Source: Ophiosphaerella korrae (taxonomy: Eukaryota; Ascomycota; Dothideomycetes; Pleosporales; Phaeosphaeriaceae). From it: a stretch of 53,578 nt of DNA. The stretch lies in contig JALNQF010000285.1 in assembly GCA_028456385.1 (NCBI GenBank), positions 1 through 53,578 of the forward strand, in the 5' to 3' direction. The stretch's first letter is position 1; every line of letters starts with the position of its first letter. A program made the position numbers and the translations under genes. This document shows positions 1 to 11,400 of the stretch, in pieces. The notes under the pieces are model-generated. The model was not told where the DNA came from. It saw only the letters and a list, made by a program, of their open reading frames with translations, and searched no databases.

Positions 1-114
1 CTACTAGGTATATATACCTAGTACTTACTTAGATAGCTTTATCTACTATTTACTCTTTTTAGTTAATTGTTAAAACTGCCTTATTAAGTTATCTTGCGTG
101 AAGTCTACCTTACA
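1..114 (+). repeat. Partial family-A LTR (3' part) at the window edge
   Basis: This matches the last 114 bp of the family-A LTRs at 44559-44836 and 52999-53251 almost base for base, including the 18-bp palindrome CTAGGTATATATACCTAG (4-21). It ends in ..CTACCTTACA, the least mutated version of this LTR end (the other two end in TATA). The DNA after it does not match the start of the family-A interior, so it is the end of a plus-strand element lying mostly outside the window, or a solo LTR. Confidence 0.85.
4..21. repeat. Perfect 18-bp palindrome inside the family-A LTR
   Basis: CTAGGTATATATACCTAG is its own reverse complement. The same palindrome is intact at 44726-44743 and 53141-53158, so it belongs to the LTR and has kept its symmetry while surrounding bases changed. 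A role in LTR transcription or RNA folding is possible but not shown. Confidence 0.7.
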
Positions 115-1459
115 CATAATTAGCTACTTATAGGAGAGAGGCTATATTTTATTATATATTAGAGCTAGGATTAGCGTATATTAAATATAGAGAAGCACTT
201 TACTACTCTTGTAAGTAATATAGTTAATATTAGTTACTTAAAATAGTTATTTAAGTTTAGGTTAAGTAGAGAGGATTAACTAAGATAGTTATATATTATT
301 ATTAAGCTTATAACAACAAGGGCTACAAAATATAGTAGGTAAAATAAAATATAATACTAATACGTTAATAACGTGTTTTAGATATTAATTTCCCTTAAAG
401 TATTAGGACTCTTATTAAGAAGTCCTCTAAGGTTTATTACTACGTAATAATACCTATAGACTTTAACAAAGTACTATACTTTGTACTAATTACGTTTAGA
501 ATATATATATATATATATACCTCTACTTCTAAATATTATTAGGGGAGAAGTAATTGTAGAGATTAAGGCAATACTTTAACCTATACTTATACTAGGTTTA
601 ATAAGATATAAGTAGGAAGTAAAATATGTTTATAACGCGTTTCTAATATAATATAGCGTAATTTCTTAATTCTATACAATTAAAAGCGTATCTTACTTAG
701 TATAGCCTTTAATCTATTAAAGATCTTTATATTGTATTTGTAAATAAAGATTGTATATTATTAATATTAAAACAAGAAAAGCTACTCTACTTCTTACACT
801 AAAGTAGTATAGAAGGTGTTATATTTAAGTAGAGAACAAAGTATTAGATTCTAGAAACTATAAGAATATAATTGTAACACGATCTAAACACGTTTTAATA
901 ATAATACTAGGTATATATTTAATAGATTATCTCTAGCGTATCTAGTAATATTATACTCTATTTTTATAATAAGTAGGCATAAGTACTACTAGATTAGGAG
1001 ATATTTTAGATAGATATATTATATCGGAGATTAAATAGGAAATAGGTAGAGATCTTAATTAAAATATTTTACTTAGGGTATAATAAGTATAAAGAGTAAA
1101 TATAAAATATATTTTAAACGCGATAGTAACTTGTTTTAGTACTTACTCTAAGTAGAATTATTTCTAATAACAACTCTCTAGAAATATATTAACTAAGCTT
1201 TATTACTTACTTTAAGCTTGTTAGTAAGTGTGCAAAGAAGCTAGTATAATAGTATTATATCTATTAACGTAGATTTTATAGTACTACACTTAATATATAT
1301 AGTAAGTAGATACTTAGTAAGAAGAAAGTATATCGCGTTTAGATCGCGTTTATAACTTATTTAATAGGACTTAGCTAATATCTTTATATAATAGACCTAT
1401 AATAGAGAGAGTAGAGATAGTAACTCTAATCTTGTATTTAATTCTACTATATTTACTTC
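115..1459 (+). pseudogene. Degenerate flank, part 1: possible Mutator-like transposase relic
   Basis: This is the DNA left of the G-E0 insertion. It is RIP-altered, so it was probably itself repetitive. In one plus-strand frame from about 840 to 1459, if TAA/TAG are read as former Gln/Trp, the text is protein-like, with phrases such as EIFQIDILYRRLNRK and a GLSQYL-like stretch followed by an acidic-Pro context. From family knowledge these recall fungal MULE (Mutator-like) transposases, but without a search this is only a suggestion. 115-840 shows no recognisable coding signal. The stretch continues at 43597 once G-E0 is removed. The last five bases (1455-1459) are the left ACTTC duplication. 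Confidence 0.3.
501..519. repeat. (AT)n microsatellite
   Basis: A short run of about nine to ten uninterrupted AT units in the flanking DNA, following ..ACGTTTAGA. It is a simple repeat with no sign of function. Confidence 0.8.
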
Positions 1460-1866
1460 TATAATAGGGTTACCTATCGTTAACTACAAGTAACCTATAT
1501 AGGAGTGTTAGTAGATTAGAAGGTAATAACAAGGTTTATATATTAATTAAGTAATAACTATAAATAATAGTTAATTTGTATATGTAATGTTAAGTATTAG
1601 TGTTCTAGGTTAGAGATTAGATTGCTAATACTATCCTAATAATATACGTTACTACTACTATATACTTAATATTACCTTAGCGACTTTATAACTTTATATT
1701 TACTAAGATCGCGAATTTACAAATTTATTACGTATCTATATTGTAATTAGCTTCCTAGCTAAGTCTATTATCCTATAGGTTATTACCCTACTTATCCTAT
1801 ACTTTGTTAGTAGGTAAGTCTAGACTAATTAGGTCTATCTTAATTCCTCTTGTTACTATTGTAATA
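1460..1866 (-). repeat. G-E0 3' LTR (subtype I, 407 bp)
   Basis: It pairs with 43129-43591. The outer end TATAATAGG.. is the RIP-altered complement of ..CCTATTACA. It is 56 bp shorter than its partner because it has one copy, not two, of a 56-bp internal repeat. It is followed inward by CTATCCCCTCTTC, the complement of a polypurine tract. Confidence 0.9.
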
Positions 1867-2931
1867 CTATCCCCTCTTCTAGATAAGCTTTTATTCCTCT
1901 ATCCTAAGGCTAAGGTTATTTATATAGTTTCTTCGTTAATCTCTAATTCCTTATTACTCCCTATATTATTACGTTCCTAGTATAACAAACTTCTCTTAGT
2001 AGCTCGTATTATTCGTAACAAGGTTAAAATATTTCCTTATTATTATTATTATACTTTGTTAGGTCTTTTATACCTTATATCCTTAAAAGATAGTAAATAT
2101 TATAATAAGTATATTCTTACTAATATTTAGTATAAGTATATTTCTTCTAATATTTCCCTTATAGAGTATAAGTATTCGATTTCTATATAGTCTCTATTTT
2201 CTAAGTTGTATAGGGAGAGCTATTAATAAAGCTTAAGAGAAACTATTATTATAGCTCGCTATAGCTAAAGCTAAGCGTAAGCTAACTCTTTATAAGCTAG
2301 TAGAGCTTTATTCTTATATTAAACGTCTTTGTAAGCTAAAGGCTTATAACAACACTAAGTTGTCTAAATAGTCTCGTGCAATAGAAGCTAAGTTAGATTT
2401 AGATAACATAGTAGAGGCTACTCTAGCTCCTATTATATTAAACGCTCCTATTATCTCTCTATCTATTAGTAGTATCGCTAGTTTTCTTAGTTTACTATAA
2501 GGTAATTTAGAGAGTTTTAACTTTAGAACTCTTCTAGTTTCTTAGAGTAGTTAAGGTTGTTTTCTAGTTCCTATATTTCTTCTTATAGTTATCCTTTGTT
2601 ATTAGTACCTATCTATTTTACTAGGTAGTAATTCCTTCTATTATAGAATTAGTATTATAGGATTTCTTTAACTTTCTATTCTTTTTATTCTCTATACGTA
2701 TTTACTTTGTACACTAGTAGTTCTACTTTTTATAGTACTTTTTCTAGTAGTAATACGTAGAATATTAGGTATATCCTTATTTTACTTAGTAGTTTTAATT
2801 TAAATATAACTAGTATAACTTTCTTTTCTACTTTATATAGTCCTATTTTAACGTAATCTAGTTTTAGACTTAATTATTTACTTTTAATATTTTTTTATAG
2901 TAACTATACTTTTTCTCCTTCTCTAAATTAA
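1867..2931 (-). pseudogene. G-E0 gag-pol fragment 3: chromodomain end and 3' region
   Basis: This is the downstream end of the G-E0 polyprotein on the minus strand, cut from the rest by G-C at 2932. About 2540-2926 encodes the GPF/Y-like module and chromodomain remnants; the chromodomain ends near 2530 with a KKLEEF-like text. From about 2530 down to 1867 lies the 3' region. There the opposite strand (plus) carries a protein-like frame including IEAKLDLD and FNFRTLLVS, very close to phrases in G-E1 and G-E3. The fragment ends at the polypurine tract beside the LTR. It is dead: RIP stops occur throughout. Confidence 0.75.
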
Positions 2932-3372
2932 TATTACGGCTATAATAAGAGAAAACCGATTAGAACTAATTAGCCCTATTATAGATAATAACAACACACA
3001 TAATCTATAGGATAACAAACTAGACTAAGAGACTAACTATAATAGGGACACGTAATAAATTCGCAATTCGCGATCTTAGTAAATACAAAGTACAAAGCTA
3101 AGTACGTAATAAATTCGCGATTTGTAATCTTAGTAAACACGAAGCACAAAGCTAGCTAAGAAGCCTAAGTATATAGTTAGTAGTAATACGTATTATTAAG
3201 ATAGTATTAGTAATTTAATTATTAACTACAAGCGATAATATTTAGATAGTTATAAAACATCTTCTATTATTTATAGCCTATTATAGATTATAACATAAAC
3301 TTTTACTATTGCCTCCTAATCTACTAATAACCTAAAGCTTATTAGGAAGTTAACTGTAGTAAGCCTATTATA
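2932..3372 (+). repeat. G-C 5' LTR (subtype I, 441 bp)
   Basis: It starts TATTACGGCTATAA.. (RIP-altered TGTTACGGC..) and ends ..AAGCCTATTATA. It pairs with 30632-31072. It contains two copies of the repeat with the core CGTAATAAATTCGC, as in the right LTR of G-E0. The base after it begins CCTTACTAATTTAG; there is no TGG primer-binding start directly beside the LTR. Confidence 0.93.
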
Positions 3373-3433
3373 CCTTACTAATTTAGTTATTGCAAGAAGT
3401 AAAGCGTAAGTAGTATACAGTCTAGTTAATACG

Positions 3434-6400
3434 ATAGTAGAAAGTTTAACAAGTAAAGCACCTAGAAGTAGTTATAAGTTAGATAGTACTATATAGAAAA
3501 CAATTAAGGATTGTATAAACAAACTAATTAATAATAAAGAAGATATAAAAATAGTAATTAAAGCTTTAGAAACGTAGAATAAGGAACTACAAGACTACTT
3601 AAAGTAGAATAAAGTATAAATTAAAGCTATTATTAAAGGCTAGAACTAGATAGAACTAATTACCTAATAACTAGAGATAAGTGCAACAAAGAAGCTACCT
3701 AAAATACCTATCCTTAAGAAGTTTAACAGAATAAAGGAAAAACTAAGACCCTTTATAGCGTTAGTACAACTCTAGATAGATATACAAGTACTATACTTTA
3801 ATATAGAAGAAAAAAAGGTAATATATATTAGGTTACACCTCGAAGAAGACGTAATAAGATAGTATAAACCTTACTAGATAGACTACACGATATACGTACT
3901 AATAACCTAAAAAGATAAAACTAGAGCTATTTTTAGAAGTTATAAATACTTTACTAAACAAATAAGAGTAGTATTTAGTAATATAGATATTACCTAGTAA
4001 GCTAAAGAGAAACTTAAAAGACTTATATAATAGAAAAGTGTCCCTAAGTATATATTATAGTTTAAATAACTATTACAAAATATAGAATAGAATAAATTAG
4101 CCCTAATATTACAATTTAAACAAAGACTAAATAAGAAGATCTAATACAAAATAATCTATATAGAGAAACCTAGGATACTAGAAGCCCTAAAGTAGTAGGT
4201 AATCTAAATTAATAATAACCTTTAAGAATAGAAAAAGAACAAGTATAGTAGCTAAACTAGAAATTAGGATGTTAGAGACCCTATAATCCTTAATACTAAT
4301 AAAGATAAGAAGAAAAAGAAGAACTAAGACTTTACGTACTATAACTATAGTAAGAAAGGCTACTACGTAGAAGACTACTAATTATAGAAGAAAAAGGATA
4401 TAGTATATTATAAATATAAGAAACTAAGACACTTTGTAAAAGATTATAGAAGTAAAGACTATAAGAAAGATAAGGAAGTCTAGTTAAAGATAACTAAAAA
4501 GAAGAAAGAAGTACTATAAGTATAGGCTAAACCTTAAGAGAAAGTAGCTAGAAGTAAAGAAATATAATATATAATACTCTATTAGACCTTTTATAACAAA
4601 GACAACTACTATATATATCTTTCTAGTAAGTAAGGAGTAGGATATTTCCTATAATAAAGAAATAGAGTAGTAGTAATAAAAGAAAAAACAAAAGTATAGC
4701 TAGAAGAAATAGCGTATATAATAGACCTACTAATAGAAGATTTAGAAGGGAAAGAACCCTAGATTCTATCGATCTAGGCCGAAGAACTAGCACTAGATAA
4801 AGAGACTACTACTACTTCTTCTAAAGAACTACAAGAAAGTAAAAGACAAGTTAGTATAAGAGGTATAAAATATACCTAGCTAGATATATATAGCTATAAT
4901 AGCTATACAATAATAGATATAGAGGAATAAAATAAAGAATAGAAGTTTGTTTAGAAATACTTACTAGTTATAAGTATAGAAGAAGCGTATAAAGACTAGA
5001 AAGAACGTAATCCTAAAGAAATATAGTTTACGCTATTCTAAGAATAGATAAAGTAATACATAGTTATAGTAAGAAGAATACTTACCTAAAGAGAGTAGTA
5101 ATACTTTATAAGAAAAACGTAATAGATTAATAAAGCCTATATACTAAGAGTACTAGTAGTATACTATATCCTAACAATAAATATACCTAGAAAAGATAAG
5201 TACTAAGAAGGAGAAAATAAAATTACAAACCTAAAACACCTAGTACACTTTAAAGTATTATAGATATTATACCTAGATAAGAATTATATTATATATAGAA
5301 ATCCTAAAGTAAATAATAGTACGTAGCCTATATAAAGAAAAGGCTACGATTATACAAGAGTAATTCTAGTAGAAGATATCTAAGGATAAGAAATAATAGT
5401 AGAAAAAGGTTACGTAGTAGTAAGGCCTAGACTAAAACTATCTAAGAAATGCGTCTAAGGAAGACTATAGTACAAATACAAGTATAATAAATATCTAAAA
5501 TATAAAGAATATAAACTTAAAGTAAGGCTATAGCTCTAGAAAAATAGATAATTTATAAAACTACCTAAGCAAAAATAGCTAGAAGGTATAAGAGGCCTAT
5601 ATATTATAAAAACAAGTATATACTAAGAAAGGAAAGTATAATTAATAATTAATAGTAGAGCTATAAAGAACTTTATATTAAAGAAGTTTATAGAAGTATA
5701 AGGAATGCGTTATATAATAAAGAACTACCCCTAATAACTAAGTACGATTAAAGGAAAACTATTCTAGAAACTAATTAGGTTTAAAACAGTTCTCTTTATA
5801 TTAGAACTAGAAGGGATAATAATTAAAAATATAGTTATAGATATAACAATAATTAATAACAAATAAAATATAATTCTAGAGATACTATAGTTATAGATAA
5901 CTAATCTATATATTAATTAGAGAATAGAAAAGATTAACTACTATAGAATAAATATATTAAAGGCTAATATAAATACTTATAAAGGAGAATTCCCTAAAGA
6001 ATATAAGAAATAGGAAAAATAGCTTATAGAGCCTAAAGACTACCTTCTAGAACACTAGCTATAAGACTTAGTAATAGAAATAGAAGAAGGTAAAAACGTA
6101 AGATAGAGCCTAGTCTACTAAAAAATAGAAGAAGAATCTAAAATTAAATAAATATTTATATAGAATACTATAAAAAAAGGATAGATAAGAGAATCTAAAT
6201 CCTTAGTAGTATATAGACTTATATTTATAGATAAAAAAGAGATAAGTAATAAAAGACCCTACGTAGACTTTAGAAAAACTAACATAGTAATAAACAAAAA
6301 CTAATACTCTTTACTATAAATAGATAAAATATAAGATAGGCTATAGAAAGCAAAGATCTTTACAAAGCTAGATATCTAGAACGCCTACTACTAAATTATA

Positions 6401-7433
6401 ATTAAGAAAAGTAATAAATAGAAAATAGTATTTAGAACACAATAGAGACTATACAAATATCTAGTTATACCCTTTAGCCTAACTAATATACTAGCCGCAT
6501 TCTAAGAAAGAATTAATATAGTACTAAGGGAATACTTAGATATATTTATATTTATATACTTAGATAATATCTTTATATTCTTAGAAATAGAGGAAGAACA
6601 CGTACAATATATATACAAGGTACTAGAAAGACTAGTAGAGAACAAGTTATTTCTTAAAATAAGAAAATACAAATTCTATACAAAAGAAATAGATTTCCTT
6701 AGATTTATTATAGAACTAAGAAAAATTAAGATTAATCTAGGAAAGATTAAATTAATTAACAAATAGCTAATACTAAAGAACCTAAAAGAGGTATAATAAT
6801 TCTATAGACTAGTAAACTTTTATAGAAAGTTAATAGTAAGATAGTTTAAAGATATAGAACTAATAACAAGACTTATAAAGAAGGATACGCTATTTAAATA
6901 GATAAAAGAATGTAATAAAGTATTTAATAAGATTAAAAGAAAGTTTATAGAGAACCTAGTTATTAGAATATATAATCTAGACCTACTAGTAATAGTAAAA
7001 ATAGACGCATCTAACTTAGTCTATAGGATAGCACTAATATAGGAAGACTAGAGGACTAAACAAGAATACTTAGTTAAATACTTCTCTAAGAAAATAAAGC
7101 TAGTAGAACTTAACTACCTAATTTATAACAAAGAAATACTAGCAATTTATAAAGTATTTAAACAATAGAGAGTATACCTATAAAGAGTATAATATTAAAC
7201 AAAGGTCTATATAAACTATAAGAATCTTATAAGATTTATACTAAATAAAGAACTATTATAATAATATACAAGATAGTAGGAATTTCTATTAATATTTAAT
7301 TTAGAAATTATATATATAAAAGGGAAAGACAATTAATTTATAAATACTCTTAGTAGAAGATTAGACTTATAAGAAGAAATAAGCACTACTAGTATAGTTC
7401 TAGTTAAAAATAAAGAAGGATATTTAGTCCTAA
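3434..7433 (+). pseudogene. G-C gag-pol fragment 1: gag, protease, RT, RNase H
   Basis: The former start codon is ATA at 3434 (ATG in the ancestor, judging from the conserved ..ACGATRGTAGAAAGTTTAAC context). Two nucleic-acid-binding zinc knuckles lie at 4337-4378 and 4406-4447 (residues about 302-315 and 325-338); most of their Cys codons now read TAC/TAT. The aspartic protease site D-S-G-A now reads N-S-R-A at 5651-5662. The RT palm motif Y-L-D-D reads Y-L-D-N at 6557-6568. RNase H follows (KIDASNLVY, YFSKKIKLVELNY, KGKDN). Knuckles, protease and RT lie at multiples of three from the start, so gag and pol were one continuous frame. Stops are TAA/TAG from Gln and Trp codons. The fragment stops where G-E1 inserted, between RNase H and integrase. 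Confidence 0.9.
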
Positions 7434-7863
7434 TATAATAGGCCTCCTATTGTCGACTATAAGCGCCTATCTTAAAGGAGTTAGTAGATTAAGAGTTAAT
7501 AGTAAAAGCTTATATAGTAATCTACAATAACTATAAATAATAGAAGATATTTTGTAACTATCTTGTATTAGCGTTCTATAGTTAAAGGATTAAATTACTA
7601 ATACTATCTTAATAATACGTATCCTTACTAATTATATACTTGTCGTAATCTATAATCTATAGTTACTAAGATTAGTAGATTATAGATTGTCCTAATCTAT
7701 AATCTATTAATACTAAGAGTCTACAGATTATAGATTAGCCTAGGTGTCCTAGTTATATATAGTCTCCTAATTAAGATTATTACTTTACTCGTCCTATACT
7801 TTATTAGCACCTAAGTTAGGACTAATTAGTTCTATCTCGATTTCTTCTATTACACCTGTAACA
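7434..7863 (-). repeat. G-E1 3' LTR (subtype II, 430 bp)
   Basis: It runs from TATAATAGGCC.. to ..ATTACACCTGTAACA on the plus strand. It pairs with 21071-21500. It is in opposite orientation to the G-E2 5' LTR 88 bp away, so together they form an inverted repeat with 430-bp arms. Confidence 0.94.
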
Positions 7864-7951
7864 CTATCTCCCTTTCTAGGTAGGTCTTAGTTTATCTATC
7901 CTAGAGCTAGAGTTATTAATCTAGTTTCTTTATTAATATAGAGTTCTTTAT
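7864..7951 (-). pseudogene. G-E1 3' fragment with polypurine tract
   Basis: Eighty-eight bases of the G-E1 3' region left beside its LTR by the G-E2 insertion. The first bases, CTATCTCCCTTTCTAGG, are the complement of the polypurine tract that primes plus-strand DNA synthesis. The last five, TTTAT, are the left copy of the G-E2 duplication. The rest of this region resumes at 14985. Confidence 0.85.
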
Positions 7952-8381
7952 TATTATAGGTATAATAGAAGAAATCGAGATAGAACTAATTAGTCCTAAC
8001 TTGGGTGCTGACGAAGCATAGGACGAGCAGGGTAATAATCTTAATTAGGAGACTACACATAACTAGGACACCTAGGCTAATCTATAATCTATAGACTCTT
8101 AGTATTAATAGATTATAGATTAGGACGATCTATAATCTACTAATCTTAGTAACTATAGATTATAGATTACGACAAGTATATAATTAGTAAGGATGTATAT
8201 TATTAGGATAGTATTAGTAATTTAATCCTTTAACTATAGAACGCTAATACAAGATAGTTGCGAAATATCTTTTATTGTTTATAGTTATTGTAGATCCTAA
8301 CACAAACTTTTATTATTATCTCTTAATCTACTAACTCCCTAATTAGGTATTAGGAGGTCAACTCTAGTAACACCTATTACA
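7952..8381 (+). repeat. G-E2 5' LTR (subtype II, 430 bp)
   Basis: It runs from TATTATAGGTATAATAG to ..CACCTATTACA and pairs with 14550-14979. It keeps several CpA/TpG sites (for example GGGTGCTGACGAAGCATAGG near 8005-8024) that are TpA in the 3' copy, so it took fewer RIP mutations. Four copies of a TCTATAATCTA / TAGATTATAGA motif lie at about 8079-8168. Confidence 0.95.
8079..8168. repeat. Cluster of short inverted repeats in the subtype-II LTR
   Basis: The motif AATCTATAATCTATAG and its complement recur four times in alternating orientation within 90 bp, able to form stem-loops. The same cluster is present in all eight subtype-II LTRs (for example about 7650-7735, 14675-14768, 21288-21377, 22140-22230, 40000-40080) and absent from subtype I. 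Confidence 0.8.
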
Positions 8382-8442
8382 CCTTGCTAATTTAGTTATT
8401 GTAAGAAGTAAAGCGTAAGCAACGTATACTCTAACTAACACG

Positions 8443-11400
8443 ATAGTAGAAAGTTTAACTAAAACAAGCAAAGCCCCTAGGAGCAGTTATAAGTCTAATA
8501 GTACTATATAGGAAACAATTAAAGACTAAATTAATAATCTAATCTTAGATAAAGAAGACATAAAGATAGTAATCGACGCTCTAGCAATATAGAACAAAGA
8601 ACTATAGGATTACGCGAAATAGAACAAAGCATAGATTAAGGCTATTATTAAAGGTTAGAACTAAATAGAATTAATTATACAACGCCTAGCAATAAGCGCT
8701 ATAAAGAAACTACTAAAAATACCTATCCTTAAGAAGTTCGATAGAACAAGGGAAAAACTAAGACTTTTTATTGTATTAGCACAACTCTAAATAGATATAC
8801 AAGTACTATACTTTAACACAGAGGAAAAGAAGGTAATATATATTAGATTACACCTTAAAGAAGACGTAATAAGATAGTACAAACCCTACTAGATAGATTA
8901 CACGATATACTCTCTAATAACCTAGAAAGACAAAATAAGAGCTATTTTTAGAAGTTATAAATACTTTACTAAACGAATAAGAGTAGTATTTAGGGACATA
9001 GACGTTACCTAATAAGCTAAAGAATAGTTAGAAAAGCTTATATAAAACTAGAGTGTTCTTAAGTATATATTATAATTTAAGTAACTATCTTAAAATATAG
9101 AATAGAACGAGTTAGCTTTAATGTTACAATTTAAACAAGGACTAAACTTAAAAATACAATACAAAATAATCTATATAGAAAAACTAAGGACACTAGAAGC
9201 CCTAAAGTAATAGGTAATCTAAATTAACAATAATCTCTAAGAATAGAAAAAGAACAAGTATAGCACCTAAAGTAGAAACTAGGATACTAGAGACCCTATA
9301 ATCCTTAATACTAACAAGGATAAGAGAAAAAAGAAGAATAAAGACTTTACGTACTTTAACTATAGCAAGAAAGGCTACTACGTAAAAGACTACTAATTAT
9401 AAAAGAAGAAGGATATAGTATACTATAAATATAGGAAACTAGGACACTTTGTAAAAGATTGCAAAAGTAAAGACTTAAAGAAAGAAACTTAGTTAAAAAC
9501 AACTAAGAAAAAGAAGGAAGTACTATAAGCATAGGCTAAACCTTAAGAGAAAGTAGCTAGGAGTAAAGAAATATAATATATAATACTCTATTAGACCTTT
9601 TGTTATAAAGATAACTACTATATATACTTTTCTAGTAAATAGGGAGTAAGATACTTCTTATAATAGAGATATAGAGTAGTAGTAATAAAAAAAAGAATAA
9701 AAGCTTAGTTAGAAGAAATAGCCTAAGTAATAGACCTACTAATAGAAGACTTAGAAGGGGAAGAGCCCCTAGTACTATTAATCTAGGCCGAAGGACTAGC
9801 ACTAGATAAAGAGACTACTACAGCTTCCTCTAAAGGACCGCAAGAAAGTAAGAAATAGGTTAGTATAAGAGGTATAGAGTATACCTAGCTAACAATATAT
9901 AGCTATAATAGCTGTATAATAATAGATATAAGGGAATAAAATAAAGAATAGAAGTTCGTTTAGAAATACTTACTAGTTATAAGTATAGAGGAAGTGTATA
10001 AAGACTAGAAAGAACGCAATCCTAAAGAAATAAAGTTTACACTATTTTAAGAATAGATAAAGTAATATATAGTTGTAGTAGGAAGAATACCTATAGAAAG
10101 AGAATAGTAGTACCTTATAAGAAAAATATAATAGATTAACGAAGCCTATATACTAAGAGTACTAGTATTATACTATATCCTAATAATAGATACACCTAGG
10201 AGAGATAAGTACTAGGAAGGAGATAACGAAATAATAGATCTAAGGCATCTAGCACACTTTAAAGTATTATAGTTAGTATACTTAGATAAGAATTATATTA
10301 TATATAGGAACCCTAAAGCAAATAATAGTATATAGCTTATAAGAAGAAAAGGCTATAACTATATAAGAGTAATTCTAGTAGAAGATATCTAAGGATAGGA
10401 AATAATCTTAGAAGATAGATACGTAGTAGTAAGACCTAGCCTAAAACTATCTAAGAAATGCGTCTAAAGAGGACTATAGTACAAATACATATACGATAAA
10501 TATCTAAAATACAAAGAATATAAACTTAAAGTAGGCCTATAGCTATAGAAAGATAGACAATTTACTAAGTTGCTAAAGCAAGAAAAGCTAGAAGGTATAG
10601 GAGGCCTATATATTACAAAGACAGGTATATATTAAGGAAAAGAAGTATAATTAATAATTAATAGTAGAGCTACAAGAAACTTTATATTAAAGAAGTTTAT
10701 AGAGATATAAGGAATAAAGTATATAACAAAGAAATACCCTTAATAATTAAGTATAATTAAAGGAAAGCTATTCTAAGAACCTATATAGTTCGAAACAGTA
10801 CCTTTAACACTAAGACTAGAAGGACTAGAGATTAAGAATATAGTTATAGATATAACAATAATTAATAACGAGTAAGATATAATATTAGGTATACTATAGT
10901 TATAGATAACTAACCTACATATTAATTAGAGAATAGGATAAATTAAATATAGTAAAATAGACATGTTAAAAGCTAATATAAGTACCTATAAAGGAGAATT
11001 CCTTAAAGAATATAAGAAATAGGAAAAATAGCTTATAGAGCTAGAAGACTACCTTCTAGAACATCGACTATAGGACTTAGCGATAGAATTAGAAGAAGGA
11101 AAAAACTTAAGATAGAGCCTAGTCTACTAAAAAGTAGAAGAAGAATCTAAGATTAAATAAGCGTTTATCTAGACTATAATAAAAAAAGGATAGATAAGAG
11201 AATCTAAATCTTTAGTAGTATATAGACTTATATTTATAGATAAGAAAGAGATAAATAATAAAAGGCCCTACGTAGATTTTAGAAAAACTAACGTAATTAT
11301 AAACAAGAACTAATACCTATTACTATAAATAGATAAAATACAAGATAGACTATAAAAAGTAAAGATCTTTACGAAACTAGATATCTAAAACGCCTACTAC

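Noticed and set aside
1..114. 5' LTR of a full plus-strand family A element starting in the window
   Set aside because: The sequence after 114 does not match the family A interior at 44837 onward, so only the LTR end is present.
3434..7433. Ty1/copia element
   Set aside because: Integrase follows RT and RNase H, and a chromodomain ends pol, which is the Ty3/gypsy chromovirus order.
8079..8168. Regular short repeats resembling a CRISPR-like array
   Set aside because: The repeats alternate in orientation, lie inside LTRs and recur with every subtype-II LTR; spacers are not unique and the host is a fungus.
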